From Flavobacteriaceae bacterium UBA1903 (GTDB taxonomy: Bacteria > Bacteroidota > Bacteroidia > Flavobacteriales > Flavobacteriaceae): a stretch of DNA of 64,000 nucleotides. Under the pieces are notes generated by a model. It searched no databases. It had not been told where the DNA came from and saw only the letters and a program-made list of their open reading frames with translations. Below, piece by piece: positions 50,264 to 58,878 of the stretch; the stretch's first letter is position 1; each line of letters starts with the position of its first letter. Position numbers and translations under genes: made by a program. Location: contig DDGL01000007.1 of NCBI GenBank assembly GCA_002337605.1, positions 62,001 to 126,000 of the forward strand, read 5' to 3'.

Positions 50264-51013
50264 TTAAAAACAGTTTTTTATCAAGAGATGTTGATGGGAT
50301 TGACGCTCTGCAATAACTACCGTATCTGTAGCATCCAACACAGCAATATTTCTTATGTATTTATAAAGTATTGCAAAGTTAGCATCCTCCTCATCAATAG
50401 CGCCTAGTACTTTTGTCTCGATAGCATCTGGCTTAAGACTAAGTTGCTCCAGCGCAAAAAGCACATAGTAAGCAAGGTCTTCTGGTGTTTTATACGTGTA
50501 AGAATTACATAATACAAGTGCTCCATCTTTAAGGATTACAAGATCAAAATGATCCTTGTATACTTGTACATACGCGCGTGTTGCAAACGTTGAAGGTTGC
50601 TTTTCTAAAACATATTGCACTAATACAGTAGCTGCATGATAGTATTGAAAGTCTCCAAAAGTTTCAAAAAGATAGTTGTTTACATTTATAAACGGGACAT
50701 AGACAACGTGTAGTTTTTGTGACTCTAACGTATCGTACGCAAGATAATCTCCCGACAGTATTTTTGAATTAAACTTAAGGTATTCACTCAACCTGTTTTT
50801 ATCAAACAACGCATCGGGTACTAATGTATAGGTAGTATTGGCGTATACAATAGAGACTTCATCACATCTGCTTAACACTTTATGAGCCTCTATTTCTTTT
50901 TTTATCTCCAGTTGTAGCTCTTGCGGGGTGTATTGAGAGGTGAATTTTTTTTCTGAAAAATAGACAGCCTCTTTCAAATTTTGAGTTGAAACTAAAAAAG
51001 AAAGTCCGGTCAA
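50264..51013 (-). CDS. DUF3822 family protein
   Basis: The product has 249 residues. FLVSTQNLKEAVYFSEKKF, YLAYDTL, the VVYVPFINVNNYLFETFG block and CNSYTYKTPEDLAYYVLFALEQL fit DUF3822, a family that in Bacteroidota almost always precedes rsmD. Its fold is thought to resemble actin-like ATPases without a conserved active site. Function unknown. Confidence 0.88.
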   Translation of the reverse strand: MTGLSFLVSTQNLKEAVYFSEKKFTSQYTPQELQLEIKKEIEAHKVLSRCDEVSIVYANTTYTLVPDALFDKNRLSEYLKFNSKILSGDYLAYDTLESQKLHVVYVPFINVNNYLFETFGDFQYYHAATVLVQYVLEKQPSTFATRAYVQVYKDHFDLVILKDGALVLCNSYTYKTPEDLAYYVLFALEQLSLKPDAIETKVLGAIDEEDANFAILYKYIRNIAVLDATDTVVIAERQSHQHLLIKNCF

Positions 51014-51053
51014 TGTTACTTGAACGGACAGTCTGTTATGTGTAGCTGTTATG

Positions 51054-51725
51054 TTACTGTTTTTTTGCAGTTTCTAAATTTTTTGGCCAGTTACCACTTG
51101 TGTTAATTTCGTCTAAGGCTCCTACTTTAATGAATTCACCATTCACACCATCTACAGATACTACCTGCAATTCTTGTGATAATAAATCTTTATCCAGGTC
51201 TGAAAGAAGTGTTTTCTTTGAAACCTTTGCTTCAAATACAGAGTAGGTTACGTCGTTTTTAACGTATTTACCGGCTTCCATCTTGATCTTATCATCCACA
51301 CCTTTCACAGGGATGTTCATCATCGTTTTGTAACGATCTGTTCCTTTGAACAATGAATCTCTCACAGATGTAAATCGTAGCGTGTCAGTAATAATTTCCT
51401 CCAGAATATACCCGCCTGTTTGTGGGTCCAATCCATATGCCTTATTTTTTTCAACATCTGCAAAACTGGTATCACGTCTTTGGGTGATGGCAAACTTTGC
51501 AGTATCGATAAACCGAACTAAACTATCAAAACTACCGGTAAAGTCACCAGTAATTTCCTGATGCGCTAGTTGCGCAGCCTGAATATCTTGTAGATTCACA
51601 ATTACTTTTTTATAACGTGCTTCTTTAATTTTGTTAAACTCGATGGGACCTGTAATAGAGCCATATAGTTTCCAGCCTAAAAATATAATGGCAACCCAGA
51701 GCACAATTTGAAGTATAATTTTCAT
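51054..51725 (-). CDS. Single-span membrane-anchored protein, unknown
   Basis: The product has 223 residues with one N-terminal hydrophobic helix (about 4-22) and then a large soluble, probably periplasmic part. Blocks such as NLQDIQAAQLAHQEITGDFTGSFDSLVRFIDTAKF look like a pilin-type assembly region of minor secretion proteins, but no prepilin cleavage motif is present. It is likely part of the same minus-strand unit as DUF3822 and rsmD (40-base gap). Confidence 0.7.
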   Translation of the reverse strand: MKIILQIVLWVAIIFLGWKLYGSITGPIEFNKIKEARYKKVIVNLQDIQAAQLAHQEITGDFTGSFDSLVRFIDTAKFAITQRRDTSFADVEKNKAYGLDPQTGGYILEEIITDTLRFTSVRDSLFKGTDRYKTMMNIPVKGVDDKIKMEAGKYVKNDVTYSVFEAKVSKKTLLSDLDKDLLSQELQVVSVDGVNGEFIKVGALDEINTSGNWPKNLETAKKQ

Positions 51726-51854
51726 TAGATACGTTTGTTTAGTTTAAAAGTTTATTCTTTTTGGTCTGTCACAAATCTACAATTTTTTTTTGTTTGGTAT
51801 TATAAATTCCGAAAAAAACCTGCCTATATTTAGCCTTTAAACCCGCTTCATTCT

Positions 51855-53285
51855 ATGGATAGCTCCCGCTTTTACAGCTTACTTAAACACGATTTTGTAC
51901 ATACGCCTACTGCTAAACAGGAGGTTACCCTGCAACTATTGTCCAAATTTGCGCTGAACAAAACCAAGGACGAAGTTTTTCTATTAAAAGGATATGCCGG
52001 AACAGGTAAGACTACCTTAGTGGGAACACTGGTTAAAAATATATGGAAAGCCCAGCTATCATTTTCGCTCCTGGCGCCAACGGGTAGGGCTGCAAAGGTA
52101 ATTAGCAACTACGCAGGTAAACAGGCGCTTACCATCCATAAAAAGATTTACCAACCTAAAAGTGAAGGAGGTGGTGGGGTCTCGTTTACACTTCAAAAAA
52201 ACAAAGGGAAGAATATTCTTTTTATTGTAGACGAGGCTTCTATGATACCAGATGTGGCGCAAGAGTCTAAATTATTTGAAAATGGCTCTTTATTGGATGA
52301 TCTTATGGAGTATGTCTATAGCGGTACCAATTGTAAGTTACTGCTCATTGGAGATACTGCCCAATTACCTCCTGTAAAACTAGCGCTTAGTCCTGCACTG
52401 GATGCAAGAACTCTGGAAAGCCACTACCACAAAGATGTTATTGAAATTGAACTTGACGAAGTAGTACGCCAGCATACTGATAGCGGAATTTTATACAATG
52501 CTACGAGATTGCGGGAAGTTCTGGATAATGGTTTTTATGAAAGCTTCAAATTTTCTGAACTGAATTTTCCTGAAGTAATTCGCCCGCAGGACGGTCATGA
52601 ACTCTTAGATGCTATTAGCGATTGCTACCATACCAAGGGAAATGAAGAAACAGTTATCATTGTAAGGTCTAACAAGCGTGCCAATCTCTACAATCAAAAT
52701 ATACGTAACCGGATCCTGTATCAGGAAGAAGAACTTTCGGCAGGGGATTATCTAATGGTAGTAAAGAACAATTACCATTGGGTGAAACCAACTTCGGAGG
52801 CAGGTTTTATTGCCAATGGAGATATTATTAAGGTCTTGGAGATTTTTAGCATAAAGGAGTTATACGGTTTTCGTTTTGCTGAAGTTTCTATTCAAATGAT
52901 CGATTATCCAAAAATGAAACCTTTTGAAACAGTTTTATTACTGGACACTTTAGTTTCTGAAACATCCTCTCTTACGTATGAAGAGTCCAATACCCTTTAC
53001 CAGGAGGTTATGAAAGATTATGAAGAGGAAAAAAGCAAGTACAAGAAGTTTATGGCTGTTAAGAAAAACAAGTATTTTAATGCGTTACAAGTAAAATTCT
53101 CCTATGCAATTACCTGCCACAAATCGCAAGGAGGGCAGTGGGATACGGTCTTTGTGGAGCAACCCTATTTGCCAAATGGAGTTGACAAAGAGTACCTTCG
53201 CTGGTTGTATACAGCCATTACTCGTGCCAAAGAAAAACTGTATTTAATAGGGTTTAAAAGCGAATTTTTTGAAGGTGCCGAGTAA
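51855..53285 (+). CDS. RecD2/Dda-like SF1B DNA helicase
   Basis: The product has 476 residues. Helicase motifs in order: I GYAGTGKTTLV (about 45-55), Ia APTGRAAKVIS, II FIVDEASM, III LIGDTAQLPPV, V ITCHKSQGGQWDTVFVEQ and VI YTAITRAKEKLYLIG. This matches short 5'-3' SF1B enzymes such as phage T4 Dda and RecD2 without the N-terminal extension. It likely works in DNA repair or replication restart. A TATATTTA -7 box lies at 51825-51832. Confidence 0.9.
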   Translation: MDSSRFYSLLKHDFVHTPTAKQEVTLQLLSKFALNKTKDEVFLLKGYAGTGKTTLVGTLVKNIWKAQLSFSLLAPTGRAAKVISNYAGKQALTIHKKIYQPKSEGGGGVSFTLQKNKGKNILFIVDEASMIPDVAQESKLFENGSLLDDLMEYVYSGTNCKLLLIGDTAQLPPVKLALSPALDARTLESHYHKDVIEIELDEVVRQHTDSGILYNATRLREVLDNGFYESFKFSELNFPEVIRPQDGHELLDAISDCYHTKGNEETVIIVRSNKRANLYNQNIRNRILYQEEELSAGDYLMVVKNNYHWVKPTSEAGFIANGDIIKVLEIFSIKELYGFRFAEVSIQMIDYPKMKPFETVLLLDTLVSETSSLTYEESNTLYQEVMKDYEEEKSKYKKFMAVKKNKYFNALQVKFSYAITCHKSQGGQWDTVFVEQPYLPNGVDKEYLRWLYTAITRAKEKLYLIGFKSEFFEGAE

Positions 53286-53300
53286 ACCTTTTAGCGTTTT

Positions 53301-53334
53301 TTGCATCTAGTCCTTAATATAATTAATACTTTTG
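53301..53334 (+). promoter_or_regulatory. Promoter of the kdsB-kdnB fusion
   Basis: TTG (53301-53303), a 23-base spacer and TACTTTTG (53327-53334) fit the Flavobacterium pattern at its upper spacer limit. The TTG start codon lies 30 bases downstream. Confidence 0.6.
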
Positions 53335-53364
53335 CTTACTTCAACAAAAAAATAAGACCAAGAT

Positions 53365-55194
53365 TTGAAAATAATTGCAATGATTCCAGCGCGCTATGGC
53401 GCATCTAGGTTTCCAGGAAAATTAATGCAGGATTTAGGCGGAAAGCCTGTAATCGTAAGAACGTATGAAGCTACGAAAGCGACAGAGCTTTTTGATGAAG
53501 TGTATGTGGTGACCGATAGTGAAGTTATTTACAACGAAATTGAAGTAAATGGGGGTAAAGCTATTATGAGCCTGCAAGAACACGACTGTGGAAGCGACCG
53601 TATTGCCGAGGCTGTTGAAAACATGGATGTGGATATTATTGTTAATGTTCAGGGCGATGAACCGTTTACCAGTAAAAAAGGTTTAGAACAAGTGCTGGCC
53701 GTGTTTAAAGGGCCTGATGCTGAAAAAATTGACTTGGCATCTCTAATGACCGAAATATACGACTGGAAAGAAATAAGCGATCCGAATGCAGTAAAGGTGG
53801 TGGTCGATAAAGATAATTTTGCACAATATTTTTCAAGGTCTCCTATTCCGTATCCTCGGGATAAAAATATCTCAGTACAGTATTATAAGCACAAAGGCAT
53901 CTATGCTTTCAGAAAGGAAGCTTTAATGGATTTCCATACGTTGCCACCACGTGCTTTAGAGGCTGCCGAAAAAATAGAATGCATACGCTATTTGGAATAT
54001 GGCAAGAATATTAAAATGGCTATTAACAATAACGAGGGCATCGAAATAGATACTCCAGAAGATTTAGTACGAGCAAACAGAGCGTTTAAGGAAAGCTCAA
54101 GCACATCAGTAAACAACAAATATCGAAATTTCCCTATGGTGCCGAAAGTTATTTTCGGACAAGGAAGTTTCGACCAGCTACCGGCTATTTTAGCGCCGCA
54201 ACGAAAAGAAAACGCACCGTTTATTTACTTGGTGGATGATGTTTTTAAAAGAAATGAAACATTTACAAATAAACTTACCCTTCGCTTTAATGATAAGCTG
54301 ATCTATGTGTCCACTCTGGAAGAGCCTAAGACAGAGCAGGTAGATACTATTGTAAAAAACATTAAAAACGAATTTACTTATCAGCCATCAGGAATTATTG
54401 GTATTGGAGGTGGGAGTATTCTGGATCTTGCAAAGGCTGTTTCTCTATTATTAACTAACAAAGGAAGCGCAGCAGACTATCAAGGCTGGGATTTGCTAAA
54501 GACAAAAGGAGTCTACCACATTGGAATTCCAACGATTTCAGGAACCGGAGCTGAAGTTTCCAGAACTGCTATTTTAACAGGACCAGAGAAGAAATTAGGG
54601 CTTAACAGTGATTTTACACCCTACGATCAGGTGGTATTAGATCCGGATCTTACAATTGGCGTGCCTAAAGACCAATGGTTCTTTACAGGAATGGATTGTT
54701 TTATTCACTGTGTAGAGTCGCTAAATGGAACTTTCCTCAACGCTTTTAGCGAAAGTTATGGTGAAAAAGCATACGACCTTTGTAAAGAAATTTTCTTAAC
54801 AGATACGCTATCCGATGCCGAGTCCAGAGCAAAACTTATGATGGCTTCCTGGCACGGTGGAATGAGTATTGCCTATTCCCAGGTTGGAGTGGCACATGCA
54901 ATGAGCTACGGACTTTCTTATGTGTTAGGCACCAAGCATGGCGTAGGAAATTGTATCGTATTTGACCATTTACATGAATATTATCCTAAAGATGTAGCCC
55001 TTTTCAAAGAAATGGTAAAACTACACGATATTAATATCCCTCAAAATATTTGTGCGAACCTTACAGAGGACCAAATGGAAACGATGATAGACATAGCTCT
55101 AGGTCTGGTTCCGCTTTGGGAGAATGCACTGGGAGATGATTGGGAGACTATCATGACCCGGGACAAGCTAAAAGCACTATATTTGAAAATGTAG
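53365..55194 (+). CDS. Fused CMP-KDO synthetase (KdsB) and KdnB-like iron dehydrogenase
   Basis: The product has 609 residues from a TTG start. Residues 1-247 are a complete KdsB (IPARYGASRFPGKLM, HDCGSDRIAEA, VNVQGDEPF, EIDTPEDL), which activates KDO with CTP for lipopolysaccharide. After a short linker, residues 258-609 are a complete iron-containing alcohol dehydrogenase like KdnB of Shewanella, which oxidises C8 of KDO: GIGGGSILDLAKA (nucleotide), TISGTGAEVS, and metal ligands in GMDCFIHCVES, VAHAMSYG and KHGVGN. KdnB partners with aminotransferase KdnA, not found in this window. The next gene starts 14 bases later. Confidence 0.88.
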   Translation: MKIIAMIPARYGASRFPGKLMQDLGGKPVIVRTYEATKATELFDEVYVVTDSEVIYNEIEVNGGKAIMSLQEHDCGSDRIAEAVENMDVDIIVNVQGDEPFTSKKGLEQVLAVFKGPDAEKIDLASLMTEIYDWKEISDPNAVKVVVDKDNFAQYFSRSPIPYPRDKNISVQYYKHKGIYAFRKEALMDFHTLPPRALEAAEKIECIRYLEYGKNIKMAINNNEGIEIDTPEDLVRANRAFKESSSTSVNNKYRNFPMVPKVIFGQGSFDQLPAILAPQRKENAPFIYLVDDVFKRNETFTNKLTLRFNDKLIYVSTLEEPKTEQVDTIVKNIKNEFTYQPSGIIGIGGGSILDLAKAVSLLLTNKGSAADYQGWDLLKTKGVYHIGIPTISGTGAEVSRTAILTGPEKKLGLNSDFTPYDQVVLDPDLTIGVPKDQWFFTGMDCFIHCVESLNGTFLNAFSESYGEKAYDLCKEIFLTDTLSDAESRAKLMMASWHGGMSIAYSQVGVAHAMSYGLSYVLGTKHGVGNCIVFDHLHEYYPKDVALFKEMVKLHDINIPQNICANLTEDQMETMIDIALGLVPLWENALGDDWETIMTRDKLKALYLKM

Positions 55195-55208
55195 TAATAG
55201 CATAATTA

Positions 55209-55745
55209 GTGGGATTCGCTAAATTTATATTCAATAAAGTCTTAGGCTGGAACATTTCAGGTGGTTTTGATACATCCATTAAAAAATCTGTAATTATTGT
55301 AGTACCACATACCAGTTGGCATGACTTCTATATAGGTGTTTTTACCAGACGTATTTTAAATGTTGAAATAAACTACGTTGCGAAACGAGAATTATTCGAC
55401 TCACCTTTTGGCTGGTATTTTAAATGGATGGGAGGCGCGGCGTTGGACCGTACACCAGGCCAGAATAAAGTGGAAGCCATTGCTGAAGTTTTCAAAGACA
55501 AAGAAGAATTCAGACTAGCCTTGGCACCGGAAGGAACGCGTAAAAAAGTACTCACATGGAAAACCGGGTTTTACTTTATAGCTTTAAAAGCACAGGTGCC
55601 TATTATTCCAGTTTCTTTCGATTACAAGACCAAAACAGTCACTATCCATCCTGCTTTTTCCCCTACAGGCAACATTGAAAAAGATTTGCCAATACTCCGC
55701 AAGTATTTTGAAGGCGTGGTTGGTAAAGTTCCTGAATACAGCTAA
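55209..55745 (+). CDS. Lysophospholipid acyltransferase-family protein (PlsC-like)
   Basis: The product has 178 residues from a GTG start, 14 bases after the kdsB-kdnB stop. The acyltransferase HX4D motif is HTSWHD (about residues 34-39), with RELFDSPFGWYFKWMGGAALDR and the APEGTR phosphate-binding motif. There is no membrane segment at the N-terminus. It may acylate a phospholipid or lipid A precursor; the KDO gene context makes an envelope role likely. It is co-transcribed with the fusion gene. Confidence 0.85.
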   Translation: MGFAKFIFNKVLGWNISGGFDTSIKKSVIIVVPHTSWHDFYIGVFTRRILNVEINYVAKRELFDSPFGWYFKWMGGAALDRTPGQNKVEAIAEVFKDKEEFRLALAPEGTRKKVLTWKTGFYFIALKAQVPIIPVSFDYKTKTVTIHPAFSPTGNIEKDLPILRKYFEGVVGKVPEYS

Positions 55746-55863
55746 TTTCATTAACTTTTCATTATACAAAATAAGCGTTAAACACTATAATGCTACACTT
55801 CGCTATCTTATTGAAGGTCAGAACTACCTTAGTTAAATTCTAGTTAATCGGTTTTCAGTTTTA

Positions 55864-55893
55864 TTGTTTTACCAGAATACACTTGTATCTATG
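55864..55893 (+). promoter_or_regulatory. Promoter of the propeller lipoprotein gene
   Basis: TTG (55864-55866), a 19-base spacer and TATCTATG (55886-55893), one mismatch from TAnnTTTG, lie 22 bases before the ATG at 55916. Confidence 0.55.
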
Positions 55894-55915
55894 GGTTTAA
55901 TAATAAACTATAACT

Positions 55916-56938
55916 ATGAAAACTTTAAAAATTTTAACACTATCAGCTGTTGCCGCATTAGGCCTCTCCGCATGTTCAGACGATGATGACGGAGATATTA
56001 CAGCAAACGACCTAAGCGTAAATTTATACGCATCCAGTAATACTTCTGGAAACATTACGGCCTACAAACTAGAGGACGATGGAGACGTAGAAGTAAGAAC
56101 TCTGTTAACGGGATCTACCGATGGAGAAGGACTTTATGTAGATAGTTCAGAGGACGAAGTCACACAGGTAAGTAGAAGTAATAAAAACATCGAAACCTAT
56201 GATGACCTCGATAGTACAGATGATGGCGACGCCCTTGAACTAGAAGGAGGAAGCCCTGTAGAACTTGGAAGTCCAAGAGATATTGCAGTGAGCAATAATA
56301 TCTATGTAGTAGCAGACAACATGGACCTGGATGGAGACGATACTACTGCCGAAGGAAAACTATGGGTGTATACCAGAGCTGCGAACACCTATACGCTTAC
56401 AACAGTTCTTACAACAGACTTCGCCGTTTGGGGTATTGAGTTTGTTGGAAATAATTTATACGCAGTGGTAGACAAAACAAGCGACGTAGCTGTTTTTAAT
56501 AACTTTACAACAGATTTTAACGTAAAAGGTCCTGTAACGCCTTCTAAGAGAATTACCATTGAAGGTATTGTAAGAACACATGGAATAGGATTTGATGACG
56601 GTACGATGATCCTAACAGACATTGGAGACGCTATGTCCGATAGCGACGGAGCTTTTCATATCATCTCAAATTTTGAAACAAAATTTAACGGTGTTGAAAA
56701 TGGAGGTACTTTAGCTGTTGCCGGAAATCAGGTACGTGTAGCGGGTTCAAATACCTTTTTAGGGAATCCTGTAAACGTAGATTATGATGCTGAAGGAAAC
56801 ACCGTGTACATAGCCGAACGTGCAAACGGAAGCGGTAGAGTACTGGCCTTTGTAGATGCAGATGCTGGTGGAAATATTACGCCCACTATTAATAACAGCC
56901 TGAATGGCGCTTCTTCAGTATATTTTTCTGAAGACTAA
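55916..56938 (+). CDS. Secreted lipoprotein with beta-propeller repeats, unknown function
   Basis: The product has 340 residues. The lipobox is LGLSAC (Cys at about 20) followed by SDDDDGDITAND, the acidic stretch that in Bacteroidota may direct export to the surface. The rest is an all-beta protein with strands such as LGSPRDIAVSNNIYVVADN, FAVWGIEFVGNNLYAVVDK and NPVNVDYDAEGNTVYIAERA, like NHL or YncE-type propellers. It is monocistronic, between a promoter and a strong terminator. Confidence 0.82.
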   Translation: MKTLKILTLSAVAALGLSACSDDDDGDITANDLSVNLYASSNTSGNITAYKLEDDGDVEVRTLLTGSTDGEGLYVDSSEDEVTQVSRSNKNIETYDDLDSTDDGDALELEGGSPVELGSPRDIAVSNNIYVVADNMDLDGDDTTAEGKLWVYTRAANTYTLTTVLTTDFAVWGIEFVGNNLYAVVDKTSDVAVFNNFTTDFNVKGPVTPSKRITIEGIVRTHGIGFDDGTMILTDIGDAMSDSDGAFHIISNFETKFNGVENGGTLAVAGNQVRVAGSNTFLGNPVNVDYDAEGNTVYIAERANGSGRVLAFVDADAGGNITPTINNSLNGASSVYFSED

Positions 56939-56960
56939 TCAAGGTTTATATAGAATAAGA

Positions 56961-56988
56961 AAAGGAGCTCTTTCGGGCTCCTTTTTTT
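56961..56988. terminator. Bidirectional intrinsic terminator
   Basis: The AAGGAGC/GCTCCTT stem with an 8-base loop and a T7 tail on the plus strand lies 22 bases after the lipoprotein stop; yebC ends at 57005 on the other side. Confidence 0.9.
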
Positions 56989-57004
56989 GTTTCGCTGTTA
57001 AAAT

Positions 57005-57739
57005 TTAGTCTTCAGAACTTTCTTCCATAGTGTGGTATACATTCTGTACGTCGTCATCTTCTTCCAGTTTTTCTATCAGTTTTTCAACATCTGCGGCTGC
57101 ATCAGCATCTAGCTTTTTTGTTACTTGCGGAATGCGCTCAAAGCCTGAAGATAGGATTTCAATATCGTTTTCTTCTAAATAGGACTGAATGGCTCCAAAA
57201 CTTTCAAAAGGTGCATAGATCATAACCCCTGGTTCTTCTTCATCTTCGTTGTTGAATATTTCTTCAACTCCAAAGTCTATAAGCTCTAATTCCAGTTCCT
57301 CCAGGTCGCGCCCTGCTGCATCTATTCTGAAATTACAAACGTGATCGAACATAAATACTACAGACCCGGAAGTTCCTAAACTTCCATCTGTTTTATTAAA
57401 GTAGGAGCGTACGTTGGCAACAGTACGTGTGTTATTATCGGTTGCGGTTTCAATTAGCACTGCAATCCCGTGTTGTGCATAGCCTTCAAAGATCACTTCT
57501 TTATAATCGCCAAGACTTTTGTCGCTCGCTCTCTTAATAGCACGTTCTACATTGTCTTTAGGCATATTTACTGCCTTGGCATTTTGTATCACGGCACGCA
57601 AACGCGAATTGGAATCCGGGTCCGGACCACCTTCCTTAACAGCCATCACAATGTCTTTTCCAATACGTGTAAACGCTTTGGACATAGCAGACCAGCGTTT
57701 CATCTTTCTTGCTTTTCTAAATTCGAAAGCTCTTCCCAT
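57005..57739 (-). CDS. yebC: YebC/PmpR-family regulatory or translation factor
   Basis: The product has 244 residues, full length. MGRAFEFRKARKMKRWSAMSKAFTRIGKDI, ARLLRAVIQNAKAVNMPKDNVERAIKR-type segment (RAVIQNAKAVNMPKDNVERA) and NNTRTVANVRSYFNK are diagnostic. The family acts on transcription, and some members relieve ribosome stalling on polyproline stretches; which applies here cannot be read from the sequence. The C-terminus is acidic. It is monocistronic. Confidence 0.96.
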   Translation of the reverse strand: MGRAFEFRKARKMKRWSAMSKAFTRIGKDIVMAVKEGGPDPDSNSRLRAVIQNAKAVNMPKDNVERAIKRASDKSLGDYKEVIFEGYAQHGIAVLIETATDNNTRTVANVRSYFNKTDGSLGTSGSVVFMFDHVCNFRIDAAGRDLEELELELIDFGVEEIFNNEDEEEPGVMIYAPFESFGAIQSYLEENDIEILSSGFERIPQVTKKLDADAAADVEKLIEKLEEDDDVQNVYHTMEESSED

Positions 57740-57841
57740 AAAGTGTAGTATTTATACTATATATTTTGAATGTCCCAAATATAGAAATTACACAGTACAA
57801 GTACCAAACTCTATAAATGGATAGTTTTTATTTTATTACAG

Positions 57842-58873
57842 TTATTCCTTCGGAATGTGCCTTGCTAAAAACTGGTCATTTGCGTTGTTTAACCCATTGA
57901 GAACCTTCGTTCTTTCTTTATTCAACTGGGTATTCATCCTGTTGAATTCAGCTACCTTTTTATTCAGCTCATTCACTTTTTCATTATAGCCATCAATTTG
58001 TTCTTTTGTACGCTTTCTTTTTGGTGTTTTTTCAATGATCTGGCTTATGTTTTGAACTTCTTCCTGCAATAATAAAAAGTCTATCAATTCAGGAATCTTT
58101 ACTTCAGCTTCCATTTGGTAAAAATCGAAAGCAGCATTTGTAGCATCCAATAAACTGGTGTCATCCTTGTAAAGCGGGATATTTTTAATCAGCTCTCGTT
58201 CTTCATTTACAATGGCTCCCAGCGAGATAGCATGTTGCTGTAAGGAGCTAATATCGTTTGCATCCAGTGCTTCAAAAATATAGGATTCGGTAATATTTGC
58301 TTTAAAAAAAGGAAGATACATCGCATTGTAATACTTAAAAACCTTATTCGAAATCTGCATCTTTTTACCCAACTCCGTTTCATTTTCAGTAATTTCAATA
58401 TTATGTCGTTTTGCGTAATCCATAAACTGGTCTTCATATTCCTGCTGCGCTTCTGCCATTTTTTTATCTGCCATTTGTTGTGCCAGTATATAGCTTTCCA
58501 TACTATCATACGATTGCTGCGAGACTGCTTTCATATCGATGATTTTGGCATAGTCCATTTTCATGATATTTTCGTTCAGCTCTAAGTTTTCCAGAACATT
58601 TTGCTTGTAAGGATCGTTCTCAAAAGCTGTTGCATTGCTAACTTTTTTCTTAACGCGTTCTATGGACTGTATAACGGAGCTACGTTTTCGTTCAACATTT
58701 TTTTCGTTTCTGCTGTGCGCGACTGCTTTTGTATAGTTCCACATGCTTTTTGTGATCGTTTCCTGCTCTTCAGAAATAAATTGTAAATAGGCAAGAGGGG
58801 TATCAAAACTTTGGGACTGTGCAGTACTGGAAAAGAGGATAACAAGTAAGAAGAGTAGGTAATTTAGTTTCAT
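57842..58873 (-). CDS. Secreted helical protein, LIC11966-like family
   Basis: The product has 343 residues: signal peptide (to about 20, SSTAQS) and then an almost entirely helical body. The blocks AYLQFISEEQETITKSMWNY, KAVAHSRNEKNVERKR and QQSYDSMESYILAQQMADKK agree with the LIC11966-type surface protein family as I remember it. The C-terminal part (about 265-335) is a coiled coil. It lies 5 bases after the S41 protease gene on the same strand, suggesting a shared task such as proteolysis control. Confidence 0.65.
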   Translation of the reverse strand: MKLNYLLFLLVILFSSTAQSQSFDTPLAYLQFISEEQETITKSMWNYTKAVAHSRNEKNVERKRSSVIQSIERVKKKVSNATAFENDPYKQNVLENLELNENIMKMDYAKIIDMKAVSQQSYDSMESYILAQQMADKKMAEAQQEYEDQFMDYAKRHNIEITENETELGKKMQISNKVFKYYNAMYLPFFKANITESYIFEALDANDISSLQQHAISLGAIVNEERELIKNIPLYKDDTSLLDATNAAFDFYQMEAEVKIPELIDFLLLQEEVQNISQIIEKTPKRKRTKEQIDGYNEKVNELNKKVAEFNRMNTQLNKERTKVLNGLNNANDQFLARHIPKE

Positions 58874-58878
58874 AATAA

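Noticed and set aside
55209..55745. Aminotransferase KdnA adjacent to the kdsB-kdnB fusion
   Set aside because: The downstream gene is an acyltransferase (HX4D and APEGTR motifs), and the upstream gene is a helicase. No DegT/DnrJ-type protein is found in this window.
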